Position numbers and translations under genes: made by a program. From NCBI RefSeq assembly GCF_010093595.1, contig NW_022985444.1:1186654-1250653 (forward strand): DNA of 64,000 nucleotides, in the 5' to 3' direction. The notes beneath the pieces were generated by a model. It was not told the origin of the DNA, made no database searches, and was given only the letters and a program-made list of their open reading frames with translations. This stretch comes from Mytilinidion resinicola. Lineage: Eukaryota > Ascomycota > Dothideomycetes > Mytilinidiales > Mytilinidiaceae. Shown piece after piece: positions 42,474-53,930 of the stretch; position 1 is the stretch's first letter, and every line of letters begins with the position of its first letter.

Positions 42474-43503
42474 TCATTTGCGTCCCTTCGAAGAGGAAAG
42501 AAATTCTTCAATCTTTGTGAAACCAAACCAGTCGTTCTCACGCTGTGCAAGCTCGAATTCATCATTCGTCCAACCGTCAGTGCCAGCTTTCATCCCGAGC
42601 TCGTCTCCTTCGAATGTACATGAGTCAAAGTCCCCAATAACGAAGGTTGACGTGTCCAAGAAAATATTGTGCGGGTTGATATCACAATGAATGATGCCTA
42701 AGCTGTGAAGATGCTCGATACCGGCTTTGATGCTGCTCAAACACTTGGGCGCATCAAGTGTATCGCGACCTTTGACCATCTCATACAACGTTTTGTTGTA
42801 TTTTTTGAAGCATAGACCAATAATCAAGCCACGCTCGTCGATATGACAACCAAAATATTTAGCGACGTTTGGATGCGGCGATCTCTATATTCTCTCGCAC
42901 ATTTGTGCTTCATGCATGCTGAGATTACTGATTTCTGTTAAGCTCTTCGAATCGGCATAAGAGATCATGCTGGGTCGCTTGATGAAGACATCGACAGAAA
43001 GTGAACTGGGAGCCTGAGTAGGAAGGATTGGGTAGACGTGCTCCTGGGGAATTGGAGTCATTTTGAGCCTTGAAGTATCGATTTCTTCTTTTCTCTGAAT
43101 TCGGGATTTGATCGTGGCAGAGAAAATTTGGCCATTGCGCTGCGTTATGACCTTGGTATGGGAGAATTCGAGGTCATCATCCGTCTCGGCGAATACTTCG
43201 TTAAACTCCACAATCTCAAGATCCTTCTACGGTCAGCTTCTCTGTTCATTGAGATGAAATAAAGGATTGATACCTTTTCGTCAGAATTCACTCCATCTTT
43301 TACTGAATCCGGTCTGACATCGACCCGGTTCTGATCGATCGGACCTGGTTCGTGACAGGTTGCGCGGGAGAAACTCCGTCTTTCACGGACTCTGTGTTTG
43401 CAACCGCCAAAGATGCATTGGTCGTCCTCTGCCTTTTGGGAGACTGGCCGCCAGATAGCCCATCCAACGGTAACTGTCTCTTGGATGTGGTCGAATCGCT
43501 CAT
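42474..43503 (-). pseudogene. Protein kinase-like gene, disrupted
   Basis: Remnant of a fungal Ser/Thr kinase-like protein. One frame starting at 43503 (MSDSTTSKRQLPLDGLSG) shifts near 43300 to a second frame that passes an intron with GT-AG ends (about 43272-43226). The N-lobe follows (SVDVFIKRPSMISYADSK). A TAG at 42887-42885 breaks the frame; conserved sequence resumes straight after it (SPHPNVAKYFGC) and continues in frame: GIEHLHSLGIIHCDINPHNI, VIGDFDSCTFEGDEL, KAGTDGW. The catalytic loop reads HCD and the metal loop DFD instead of HRD and DFG, as in some atypical fungal kinases. A frameshift plus a stop make it a likely pseudogene; no intron hides the stop. Confidence 0.65.
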
Positions 43504-43946
43504 TGTTGCTTTGAACGCAGCGTCATTGCTCCAAATGAGGAGCGATCTCAAGTTTAACTGCGTTAGAAGATCCTTGATTCTACGTAGCCTTTCAAGCTCA
43601 GAAGGCGGTACGAGGGAAGGACGTCGAGTGGCGATAGAATAAACATTGAGACGGGCGGAGCCTTTTCCGTTCGGCTTAGTAAGCAGAACCCACGTCAACA
43701 TCTCATCCCTTGCATTGTGTAACTTACACAGACCGGGACACTATAACGCAAATGCAACCTATGATTTAAGACGCACAAACATTTCCGGATGGCACACTTG
43801 GAAATCAGTCACGTGCTGGATCCGCACCATAGCGGGCATCGATTCGATTCTCAGCGTCTAGCTGCAGGTGCCAGGGTGCCCATCTCCTCGCCATATCCAA
43901 CTCAGTTTCTAACATCACCTTCAATTCGTCTCCCAGGTGCGGCACT
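43504..43946. other. Intergenic, upstream of F-box gene
   Basis: Part may be 5' coding sequence of the kinase remnant: the minus frame stays open to about 43700, with a helical stretch (LERLRRIKDLLTQLNLRSLL). Confidence 0.35.
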
Positions 43947-45314
43947 ATGGCGAGTCCACTAGCCAAGCTCCCGAACGAGCTTTCGCTAGACATCTTCGAC
44001 ATGCTCTTAAGTTTTCGCCGCGACTTGGTCTCGTGTCTGCGCTGTTGCCGTCGTTGGCACAACATCGTCGTGGACATTCTTTACAACCATGTATATTTAA
44101 CTCATCGCCTGAGAGTGACCTCACCTCTTCGACTCTTTGTTATTCAAGCTACCAGAGTCCAGCAGGTAGAGTCACTCACCCTCAGTGTCTGTCCCACTCT
44201 ATTCAGCAAAGAGCCCAAATCCCCCTTCAAGGGAGACAAACTCATCGAGTTCCTTCCCCATATGACTACTCTACGGAACTTCTCTCTCACAATTTCACTG
44301 TCAAAATTCTCCAAAAATCTATACTACGTACACACGCCTAGTGCCATACTCTCTGAGATCATTCTGGCCCTCCCAGAAACAGTCGTGAACATAGAGCTTC
44401 GTTCCGGCATCTGGGATGGGAACAGAGACTACCGCGACGCCAGCGAGCACAGAACAGATGAGCACGATCTCTGCGTCGCTCTTAGGGTACTGCTGCCACG
44501 CCTACATACGCTCCGCCTTTGCGTATCCCACATCTGCGCCAAGTTCTTAGCCGCAACCGGCAACGCCGTGAACATATCGTACCCACTACGTCAAGTTACT
44601 ATCCATCCCGAGGACAACACATGGTCGGAAACGTGGGACGATGATATCATCCGTCAAATGGCGTCCTTCTACAACCTAAAGACTTTCCCGCATCTCCAGT
44701 CCTTCAACATACTCACTCACAACCCTAGATGGGGCACGAAGATAACTTGGAGCACATGGGCCATCCGCGACATCGTGTCTAATACCACATCACTCATCCC
44801 GTACAAATGGCCAGTCAGGAGCGACGAATTAGAAATGTGGGTCCTGCGGGATACCGCCGGTAAAGACCATATGTTCCGTAATCGGTATTGGGCGGACGAC
44901 GCAATAGAAGAGGGGCTTTCGACATGGGTTTTAGGATATAACCATATGCGATTGCCTCGGGGCGAAGGTACCGATGGAGAGCGACGGAAGCTGGGACTAA
45001 AAGACGTAATTGAAAAGACCAGCAGCGTTGAGTTTGGAAAGCACATCATTCAGCTGCCACAAAATGGTTCGCTGTATAGGCAGACTGCAGTGGACAAATA
45101 TGGGGCTCAAATGGATCTATGGAAATGGGAATCTATGACGGAGTCCACGCTCATGAGAGCATGCTGTCAAAAAGGGTTCCTGCTTGGGTCAGATTTGGTC
45201 GCTTTGGAAGTTACTTTACCCCCAAATTGGGAGTGGTCTCGCGAAATTGACGAAGAGAGCGACGACTCAGATGACCCTTCCAATGCTCTCATGCCAGTGT
45301 ACAAGGGTATATAA
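43947..45314 (+). CDS. F-box protein, intact
   Basis: Single-exon gene of 455 aa. The F-box is at residues 6-45: AKLPNELSLDIFDMLLSFRR, DLVSCLRCCRRWHNIVVDIL. F-box proteins bind Skp1 and bring targets to SCF ubiquitin ligases. The rest (TTLRNFSLTISLS, LLPRLHTLRLCVSHICAKFL, FPHLQSFNILTH) has the spacing of irregular leucine-rich strands and may be the substrate-binding part. The acidic C-terminus (EESDDSDDPS) is short. The start is the first ATG of the frame with conserved sequence right after it. It is the best copy of a small local family that includes the pseudogene at 38.2-39.5 kb. No targets can be named. Confidence 0.8.
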   Translation: MASPLAKLPNELSLDIFDMLLSFRRDLVSCLRCCRRWHNIVVDILYNHVYLTHRLRVTSPLRLFVIQATRVQQVESLTLSVCPTLFSKEPKSPFKGDKLIEFLPHMTTLRNFSLTISLSKFSKNLYYVHTPSAILSEIILALPETVVNIELRSGIWDGNRDYRDASEHRTDEHDLCVALRVLLPRLHTLRLCVSHICAKFLAATGNAVNISYPLRQVTIHPEDNTWSETWDDDIIRQMASFYNLKTFPHLQSFNILTHNPRWGTKITWSTWAIRDIVSNTTSLIPYKWPVRSDELEMWVLRDTAGKDHMFRNRYWADDAIEEGLSTWVLGYNHMRLPRGEGTDGERRKLGLKDVIEKTSSVEFGKHIIQLPQNGSLYRQTAVDKYGAQMDLWKWESMTESTLMRACCQKGFLLGSDLVALEVTLPPNWEWSREIDEESDDSDDPSNALMPVYKGI

Positions 45315-45570
45315 GTTTGGGTGTATTTGACAGTACAAAGCCAAGGAGTTGGCTTATTGTCTCTTTTTTATCCCTACTCAGGCTGCAGCAGAGGTAGGTA
45401 GTTAGCTCATCTTGGAAGATGATGAACTGATCCCTCAAGTAGAATTTTGGAAACTGGTTGTGAAACCGCAGACAGTGAAAAATTATCACGCAGAGAGCAA
45501 AATTAGCCAACAAATAGCATGTGAAGCATCTCTAGAAAACGCGATCATCATCAAAGGCTATTCCTCGCAC

Positions 45571-46663
45571 CTATATCCCCTTAGATACTCCAGTAATACG
45601 CTCAAATTCCCCCTCCGTATGCTTCCAAACCTCCTCCACCATGCCTTTCTCCCTCAGCCCAGCCAAAAGCTCAATCACCTGCGGGCCCGAACTCTCGCAA
45701 TCCCACCCCACCGAATACACTCCGCTTCCCACCTCCCCCGTACTACCTACCGCCACCCCAGTGACCCCCTCTTCTACTCCAATCCCCGCTTCCCCGCCCT
45801 TGGCCGGCGGATACCTTGCACTCGTCGCCAGATACAAATGCCTCTCCCCGCTCTCCTCAACTGGCACACAGACCCACCTCCCAAGCAGCGCCACGTACGT
45901 CCGAATAACAAATCCATGCAAGCCATCCATGTGATCCATCAGCGGCGTCTTCACGGTGCCTGGATAGTCGTGTACGAAGGTCACCTCGGGCGCTAGTTTA
46001 GCGACGGCCTCAAGACCCAACGTGATCAGCGACGTGAGATGCCCTCGGATCTGAAGCAGCGGAACGCGCAGAGCGGGGAAATCGGTGGAATCGAGAGGCC
46101 CTTCTCTACCGCCGCCTGCAACAAAAACAACGTGACTGAGAGGGGAAGGGGAGTATCTGAGGAGCGGGAGAAGATTGGCAATGAAGCGGAGTCGAGAGTA
46201 GTATGTCGTTGCCGTTAAGAGATGAAGATTCTCAGACGTCACTGCACGAAAGGTTAATTAAACGTCCCCAAATCTAACTTAGCACCTTCATATTGCGAGT
46301 TCACTTACATCTCCGATCCATTACCGGTACCCCGGCACTTAGCACCATTATGTTGATGAACTTCTCCTTCGCTTTGATCTCTTTACACACCTCATCCACG
46401 TTGCGAATCAAGCTCACATCTTTCTGTATGAAGATGAACTCGCCAGCTGGGTTTAGGGATCTGCACTCCGCGAGAATGCGGTCGGCGGCGGTTTGGGAGC
46501 GGCCGATGAAGTAGGCGCGTGGTTTAACGGCGGTTTTTGCGAAGGCTAAAAGGCTGGCTTCGCCGATGCCACTGGTGGCGCCAACGAACAGGGCGACGAG
46601 TTTGGGAGGGAGGGTGGAGGGAATGAGGGAGTTGGAGCGTAGGACTGCCGGGAGGGAGACCAT
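45571..46663 (-). CDS. Short-chain dehydrogenase/reductase-like protein
   Basis: NAD(P)-binding Rossmann protein, 341 aa, from exons 46663-46309 and 46241-45571 with a 67-nt GT-AG intron. The cofactor loop is VALFVGATSGIGEASLLAF (TGxxxGIG type). NIMVLSAGVPV is the usual NAG-like strand, and TSENLHLLTATTYYSRLRFI follows. No clear YxxxK active-site pair is seen after the Ser strand; this is common in a fungal SDR-like group, so the reaction cannot be stated. The C-terminus is longer than in classical SDRs and Gly-rich. Its promoter is shared with the Zn2Cys6 gene (371 bp between starts), which may control it. Confidence 0.8.
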
Positions 46664-47034
46664 TTTTGAGTAGGAAGGAAAAGTTATGGAAGGAGTATTT
46701 TCAAATAAATGATAGTACGATAGGAAGGTTTGGTATGGGAGGGTTTTTAATTGAACGGAAGATTATGGGGGACATTATTTCTAGGAGAACTTACCACTGC
46801 TTATAAAGTCGGACGATGTAAAGGGGACTGTGTGGTTAGGAGATATATTTGGGTCCACACCACTTAAGCTCTCTATTAAAAACACCGAACGTGCATGATG
46901 CCGCCGCACCTGCATATACTAGAACGATTCCAGCTCAACAATATGCTCTTACGTACCAACCGTAGTTGTCTTTCTCGTTCTCGGTCTTTCCATTTTATTT
47001 CTCTCATTCTTTGGTCTTGAGACCCTTTCTGAGC
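46664..47034. promoter_or_regulatory. Shared divergent promoter region of SDR and Zn2Cys6 genes
   Basis: 371 bp between start codons. Zn2Cys6 factors often bind CGG half-sites, but no clear pair was recognised by eye. Confidence 0.45.
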
Positions 47035-48482
47035 ATGCATCTCGCTACGAATCCTCCTGCGGCTTCGGCGTCAGCGGTATCTGAATTTTCCTCTAATTCC
47101 ACCAGCCGGTCCACAAAGACTCGCTCAGCATGCAACCGATGCCATTCACAGAAGCTTCGATGTGTTCGTAAACCAGGATCCGACATCTGTGAGCGGTGTT
47201 CCAGACTAAAGACGGCATGCCGATATGGCCCTCGTGCGCCTCGTTCATCCTTGAAGCCTCCGGAACAAATCACGGACTGGCAGTCGCTTACAGTACTTGC
47301 ATCGACGCCAACACCGAACGTAGATCCAGATGCTATGTACGGTGACATGCTTGATGATGACTGGCTGTCTCCTTTTAGGGTAGAAACGAGTTTCGCCGAA
47401 GGAAGAGGTTAGTTACTTCCCTCTTGTCAAAGCTCAAGTACAATTGAAGTAACTTGATCGTCGTAGGGACAATGTATCCGGATAGTTGCTATTCGAATGG
47501 AAGTGGACCTTCAAAACAGAGTATACTAGATATGGATTGGTCCACCAATTACGGCGATATGATGACTACGAACCAAATGGCCGATGCAAACCTCACGAAT
47601 GTCAACGAAGACACCATGATCTACGCAGGGAATCGTCCCTCGCCTCGAATATCCATATCGGATTCCAGAATCGAGTATCAAAACACGGAAGACTACCCGA
47701 AGACCTCTCCTACTTCCGCCGTTCACAAATTAGCAGCCCTCAACGTCGCACTTTACGAATGCGCCGCTCAGATTCCATCTGTCAGCAAAGAAGGCATCAT
47801 ATCTGCCGGAGGAGATCCCCGGAAATCACAGAAAGCAACCGTGTTTGCTTTCGACGAACTATTCCGGCTCACGACGGACTTTATCGAGGTCGTAAAAGAC
47901 CTCTCTGTCGAAGAGCCCACGGCAAACCCTCCTCTATCGTCTACAGATCTAACACAACCTTCCACCCAGCCATCACTCCCGCTCGTCACATACACCCACC
48001 CATCCCTCAGCACCAACACAACCCCTCTCCCAAGTTCTTTACCCACCGCCCTCTTCGCCCACGTCGACGAACCCACCCTCCTCCTCCTCTCCTCTTCTCT
48101 CACCCGCCTAGCTACCATTTACGCCTCCATCTTCGAGAAAATATACCTCTGCCTCGAGCATTCCGCCACACCAGTAATAGGCCGCGACTGGGCGATCATC
48201 CTGCCTCGAATTTCAGTTGGCTCGATCGCGTCGCCGCCCGTGCGGGTGGATAATGACACGCCACTTGTGTCGAAAACGGAGAGTTCGTTGTATATGCTTG
48301 TTTTCACCATGTTGGCGGGGCAGTTGTGGGGGCAAGTGGGGGAGGGGATGGGGTTAGGGGATGGTGCTAAGGATGGGAGAGGGTTGATGGACGTGATGTG
48401 GGATTCTGTGAGGGAGAGAGTGGAGGGGATGGTGAGGATGGTTGAAGATACTAAAGGGTTATTGCAGAGGTATTCAGCATAG
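47035..48482 (+). CDS. Zn2Cys6 fungal transcription factor
   Basis: Binuclear zinc cluster regulator, 462 aa, from exons 47035-47407 and 47467-48482 with a 59-nt GT-AG intron. The DNA-binding domain at about residues 32-70 has six Cys in the order C-x2-C-x6-C-x9-C-x2-C-x6-C: SACNRCHSQKLRCVRKPG, SDICERCSRLKTACRYGP, followed by Arg (RAPRSS). The middle is Ser/Thr/Pro rich. The C-terminal part (LFRLTTDFIEVVKDLS, LATIYASIFEKIYLCLEH) is helical, similar in layout to regulators of small secondary-metabolite clusters. No full fungal_trans domain was recognised. The only neighbouring candidate target is the divergent SDR. Confidence 0.88.
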
Positions 48483-49299
48483 TTTAGGATGGCATATAGA
48501 ACTCGTATATCCAGATATCTCATTCCTCAACATTTGAGGTAGGCCTTGATAGACCTGGTACCCACGTGACCTGTTTATTCTCAGGATATAAAAACATAAT
48601 CCACTCGCTCTCATTCTTGTTTCTTATCAGAGTCAATGTGGACTGGAAGGGGTGGAAGATCAAAATGTCTACCTCTGCATGTTCGAACCCGCGATAGACT
48701 ATTTCTCTATGGCTCTTGCGCGGTGGAAATACACGCTGATGTTTCTCGTGATGGAGTAGTGCTGGATCAAACCTCGTGCTCTTCAACTGCAAAGGCTGTG
48801 CTGTCAACATGGGAAGAAGCGAAATGGTTGCAGCCACCATTCGATGTTGTTCGAAAATGTTCAAGAATGATGATGCTCTGCATTCTCAAGTGATTAGGTG
48901 GTATTCAGCCACAGTATCTAGAAAGAAATGGCATCATGAGACAAGTTCGGTAAAGAGTATCAGCGGCGATTTACTATGATGCGTGTGATCCAGCGACGAA
49001 GCCCAGATCCCCAGCCATGATGTGCTGCACCGGGACTTTTGAACCCCCAACGCCAACTTTAAAATCGCGACATGAGGCAGATCTCGTCCGGATTTTGCTG
49101 AAAATGAGACTGAATCACCCTGCTCATTTGAACTGAAAGTTCTCCTGCGTGAAGGGGGAGAGGAATTTATACCATGCCATCACTTGTGAAGTCACATGTC
49201 CTGCTAGAACAAGCTAGTCTCGTGCGACGGAAAGACAAGAGGAACAAAACGAAGTGTGATGCGCATTTTGGTACTATACATGTCTTACACTAACCTACA
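48483..49299. other. Convergent intergenic region, nothing recognised
   Basis: 817 bp between the regulator and COQ8 stops. Two GTTCGAA/GGTTCAAA-like tRNA B-box matches (near 48690 and 49040) do not fold as tRNAs. Confidence 0.45.
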
Positions 49300-51858
49300 T
49301 CATGACCCGAATCCCTTTTCCCCGCCCATCTTTTTTCCGCCCTCGTACGCCTCTACCGCGCGCTCAAATAAATCTCGGCATTTGACCTGCGCACCTAGTC
49401 TTGCACACATCAGAAACGCTCCACTCAGCTTCCGATGCAGACTATATGTCTCCTCGGGAGGTGGACTTAGCCTCTCCCGCACCATCACCGGAATGAAGCT
49501 TCGCACCCGATCCGTGATGGTCTGGTCCCTGAAATCGTACACGTCCGGTCCTGATTCTTTGAACGGCTCCGCGAGTGTGAGGACGGACTGGGTGTGCGCT
49601 TCTAGCATTGCGGGCGACTCGCCGCCGGTAAGGTAGCCAAGGGTAAGGGAGAGATCGTGAATCATAGGCTTATCCTCGCGGGCAGCTGCCTGTAGTATGC
49701 GGACGTATGGATCTATGAATTCGTCTGGGAAATCTCGGGATGCGCCAAAATCGAGCAACTCGATTTTGTGGGTTTTTTCATTATAGAGGAAGTTAGTCCA
49801 GTTAGGGTCCGTTTGCATGAAATGAAATTCGCAGATCTCGCGCAGGCAGAGGCGTAAGATATGGGTACCGATGAAGTCGCGCTGTTCTTGTGAGAGGGTT
49901 GTGATTTTGGTAACCCCGACGCCGGACATGTACTCGGCGGTAAGAACAGCTGGACCAGAGGCAGAAGCGACTACAGCAGGGACAGAAAACACTTCAGTGT
50001 CATCTGCTAGGAGGTCGCGGAAGCGAGTTTGACACTCGGCTTCACGCTTGTAGTCGCATTCCCAGCCGAGCTCAGTGCGTGCGTTGGCGATGGTTTTGTC
50101 GAGGTAGAGGCCTTTTGGAAGGAGGCGAGAGGCGGTGAGGAGGATGGAGAGATTGGAGAGATCTGAGGAAATGGAGGAGGCGACTCCTGGATACTGAACC
50201 TTAACTACGACGCTTTGATTTGTGGAGCGGAGGACGGCTTTGTGAACTTGGCCGATGGAAGCGGCAGCCATAGGGACCTCGTCGAAGGAAGAGAAGAGAT
50301 CGCGCCAAGTAGGTCCTAGGTTGTCAACGAGGACTTTATCACGTTGAGAGGCAGGCATATAGTCTGCACTGTCTTGGACGCGCTGGAGGACTTCGTGGAT
50401 TGGTGGTGGGAGCATTTTTATGTCTAGTTGGCGTCAGAAGAACAGCATGGTAACATTGATCGAAACTTCATTACCTTGAAAGCTGATCATTTGCCCCAGC
50501 TTCAGTGCAGCACCACGCATACGAGAGAGCTTTGCGACTAGGATCTCCATATTACCCGGACTCAGCATAAGAGAGCCTCCTGTTGCAGCAGCAGTACCAG
50601 TCACGCGTCTGAGACTCTCTCCCACAGCACCAAATGCCATACTAGTTGCCAAGCCACCATACTGCCAGAGCCGACCAAACCTCGAGGAAGGCACTCGAGA
50701 CTGGCGTAATTCATAAGGCGCTTTTTCAACTGGGTCTACCTGTGGCGTGGGTGAAGATGAAACTTCGGCGTCTTTGGCAAGTTCAGAGGCAAAATAATGC
50801 ATTTCCTTCTCCGCATTTGCTTGAATACTACTCAAGGCCTGCTCTGGTACCGTAGGCTTCGTTTCTTGAGATGAACGGACATTGAACGTAGCTTGATCCA
50901 TTGCAGAGGCAAGTTTGGTACGATCAATTGGTGCTTTCCGAGAGTCTTTCAGATCTAGACTTGGCCTGTCCTTGTAGGGATTCCCGCCCAACATCTTTGA
51001 CACTTTTGGTGTACGGAATACATCTGTATTGATTCCCTCCGGCACGTGATCTTGCTCCGGAACAGCCGCTTGGTGCGGAATCTGTTCCTTCTGTCCCTCC
51101 TGTTGAGCCCGCCGTGGCGTAGTAGTATAAAACACGTCCTGGTTCAAACTCCCATCTCGGACGTGCTCGTCGCTTCCCTGTATGTCTTCTGTATGCTTCG
51201 GTATCTTCGATCTCGGCAACGAGGAGTATTCCGGTTTCGTCTCCGCAGATCTGTCGTAGAAAACATCACGGTCGTGTCCCTCGGACAGCTTTTCCGTTGT
51301 AGATCGTAACGAAGGTTGTGTTTCACCTGCTCTTGAAGGTATTTGCGATTCGAATTCCCGTTGAAGCTTGCGGGCCTCTCCATAAGATAATCCCGAGGTC
51401 TTGGACGGTACAGGTATGGTTCCATCTGGCAATGGGCGCCGCTGTGCCTCCTCTTGCTTTATTTCTAGTTCGTCCTCTGCTGGCGGTTCCGCTTGTGTAT
51501 TTTGGGCAGACTGATCATAGTAACGGTCTTGCTCCGACTCCCTCTGTATATCTTTCCGTACCCATTCTCCGTCTACCATCTCCTTCCTCGCAATGTTCCC
51601 ATCCTGTGCTGGCGGATTCTCGTCCGATGCGGTAGACTTGGTATACGAAGGCGGAGGTTCATTGAAGCGTTGGGATAATGCTATCGCAGCTTTCGCGGTG
51701 AGGGTTATCCTATCCGTCTGGTCCTTGATGGCTTTCGCGAGTGTGGATGTCTTATTGAATGCGTCTAGCTGCTGCGAGCGGAGGTTCAAATGCTGCTTAG
51801 CTACGGATTTGGAGGCATTGAACAACTTCGCGGCGTCGATGATCCGTCGGCCTGCCAT
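49300..51858 (-). CDS. COQ8: ABC1/COQ8 atypical kinase, mitochondrial
   Basis: UbiB/ADCK family protein needed for coenzyme Q synthesis; works as an ATPase/atypical kinase at the inner mitochondrial membrane. Exons 51858-50475 and 50423-49300 with a 51-nt GT-AG intron give 835 aa, longer than yeast Coq8 because of a roughly 390-residue hydrophilic N-terminal part full of DVFY/DVFR-type short repeats. Family marks are the KxGQ motif in GAALKLGQMISFQ (about residue 452), the Ala-rich loop PMAAASIGQVHKAVL, VVVKVQYPGV, MQTDPNWTNFLYNEKT and IELLDFGASRDFPDEF. The order is complete. Divergent from the N-terminal amidase gene. Confidence 0.93.
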
Positions 51859-52266
51859 TGAGCTGGTGCCAATGGCTATGATATTCGAAACATTTTTCTA
51901 GATAATTAGCACTCGGACGATACAATCGAATGTTGAAGCTTGAAAGACGAAAGCGTCATCGCCAATCGAAGCTTAGGCGCGAAAAGGTACCGCACGTGAT
52001 CGGCATCTAGGCCCAACCTCAGACGTCCATCGCCGCTGCATCAACGGGATATGATGAAGAGTTTCTACAGTTGTATCAAAACCACTAACCCTAACTTCAA
52101 ATACATCCAGTAAGATCACATCGAGATGTATTCGCCATAAGCTCTCGCCAATCGTTCCATACCATTGAAATAAGCAATATTCAAAGTTTCTGTAGTCATT
52201 GTCGCACTCTTTTCGTCTTATTTTCACTTGTTAATTTTCAAGGTCCTAAGATTTTGTTCATTCATC
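51859..52266. promoter_or_regulatory. Shared divergent promoter region of COQ8 and amidase gene
   Basis: 408 bp between start codons, no motif called. Confidence 0.45.
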
Positions 52267-53481
52267 ATGAAGATAGCATGTCTCCAATTCTCAGCCGAAC
52301 TGGGCCTAGTTGAGAAGAATATGCGCCGAGCAGACGAGATCCTTTCGCACACAAATATTCCATCGAACCTGGACTGGCTCATCTTGCCTGAATGCGCGTT
52401 CACAGGTATTTATAAGCTCCTTCTTCTTCTTCTTGAGTCATCTTTGCAGCTCTGGAAGCGCGCTAGGACGTGGAACAGTGTCATATGGACGCGCACCATC
52501 GAGATATCAGACCTCATGAATTAATAAAAGCTCGTATCATTTTTTAAGTCTATTCCAAGAAGCTTCTCCGCCATCATCTACTTCTTCTCTATCCTCAATA
52601 CGCCTAGCTAACCATCTAATCATAATCAAGGCTACAACTTCCCCTCCCTCGACCATATCCGTCCCTACCTCGAACCCACCGCCGCAGGCCCAACCGCCCA
52701 ATGGGCCATCCGCACCGCCCAGCGTCTCCACTGCCACGTAACAGTTGGCTACCCAGAGCGCTCCTCTGAACCATTCTCTAGCCCTTCCCCTAGTCCCGCC
52801 CCCATGCTCCCCACCAGCACGACCCCCTCCCCAGGGCCCCACGAATTCAGGAACTACAACGCCACCCTTACCGTCTCCCCTTCAGGTACCGTCCTCCTCA
52901 ACTACCGCAAAACCTTCCTCTATTACACCGACGAAACCTGGTCCCTCCCCGGCTCTGCCTTCTACTCCGGCTCCCTGGGCAACCTGGGCGGTGTCACGCA
53001 CGGCATCTGCATGGACATCAACCCGCACAAGTTCCTCGCGCCCTTCACAGCATACGAGTTCTCGAATGCCGCGCTAGCTGCGCGCTCCCCGCTGATATGC
53101 GTGAGTATGGCGTGGATCTCGGCGCTGGAGCCGGATGAGCTAGATGCGGAAGGGACAGCGAGGGAGCCGGATTTCGCGACGCTGAGTTACTGGGTGCAGC
53201 GGTTTGTGCCGGTGGTGGATCGGTGCAAGGAGTCGGGCGCGGCGGTGACAATCGTGCTGGCGAATCGGTGTGGGAGGGAGAGGGAGACGGGGTATGCGGG
53301 GAGTAGTTGTGTGTTGAGGGTGGATGGGGAGGGGGTGAAGATGTATGAGGCGTTGGGAAGGGCGGAGGAGAGGTGTTTAGTTGTGGATACCAATATGGTG
53401 AGTGCAGTGTCTCGGAGTTTGGGATTGGAGAGTGCTAATTGAATGCAGCGGCCGAAGTTCCAGCTTGCGACGAATATCTAG
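52267..53481 (+). CDS. NTA1: Protein N-terminal amidase (Nta1-type, nitrilase fold)
   Basis: Deamidates N-terminal Asn/Gln of proteins, feeding the Arg/N-degron pathway. Exons 52267-52405, 52631-53397 and 53449-53481 join by GT-AG introns of 225 and 51 nt to 312 aa. Carbon-nitrogen hydrolase triad: Glu 42 in LDWLILPECAFTGYNFPS, Lys near 139 in LLNYRKTFLYYTDETW, Cys near 172 in VTHGICMDINPHKF. SPLICVSMAWISALEPDEL and CLVVDTNMRPKFQLATNI at the end fit fungal Nta1; the last 10 residues come from a 33-nt final exon. The first intron is long for this window. Intact. Confidence 0.9.
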
Positions 53482-53930
53482 ACAGTTGATGGCGCGAGCC
53501 AGGTGGTAAAGGCTGCATCGGTTACTCTAAAGTCGTGTTCCTAATAGCGGAGAAGAGGAGTTAGGCCACCATGAGTTATGAGACACGGGAGCTTCATTGC
53601 TCTCATCGAGCAGGCGCATAAAGTATGGCATCCAAGTCAACACATCAAATATCAAACTCCAGTGTACGGACAAGCAAGTGTATGACGTTCACTGCCTAGC
53701 ATCCGGTATCATGTCTCTGTCCGCAGCCCAAGCGCCTCCGTTTCGAATGACCGAAGTGAAAATGCCATCATCGCCACATCCCCTCGTCCTCATTTTTTGC
53801 TCCTCGCATCCGTAAGAAATTGACTGGATCGTCCGCCCGCTCGTCGTGAAACTTGCTCATTCCCCTGTCATTGACGAAAAGGTTGGTCAAGGGATCGATG
53901 TATGAGGAACAGGTCGGAGGGGCGAGTCGT
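53482..53930. other. Convergent intergenic region, nothing recognised
   Basis: Between the amidase and eL39 stop codons; presumed 3' UTRs. Confidence 0.4.

Noticed and set aside
47486..48253. 255-aa plus-strand frame overlapping the Zn2Cys6 gene
   Set aside because: Arg/His/Pro-rich out-of-frame shadow; the gene's own frame continues the protein after a proper intron.
48690..49060. tRNA-like B-box matches (GTTCGAAC, GGTTCAAA)
   Set aside because: Neither has a matching acceptor stem, D arm or anticodon arm in either orientation.
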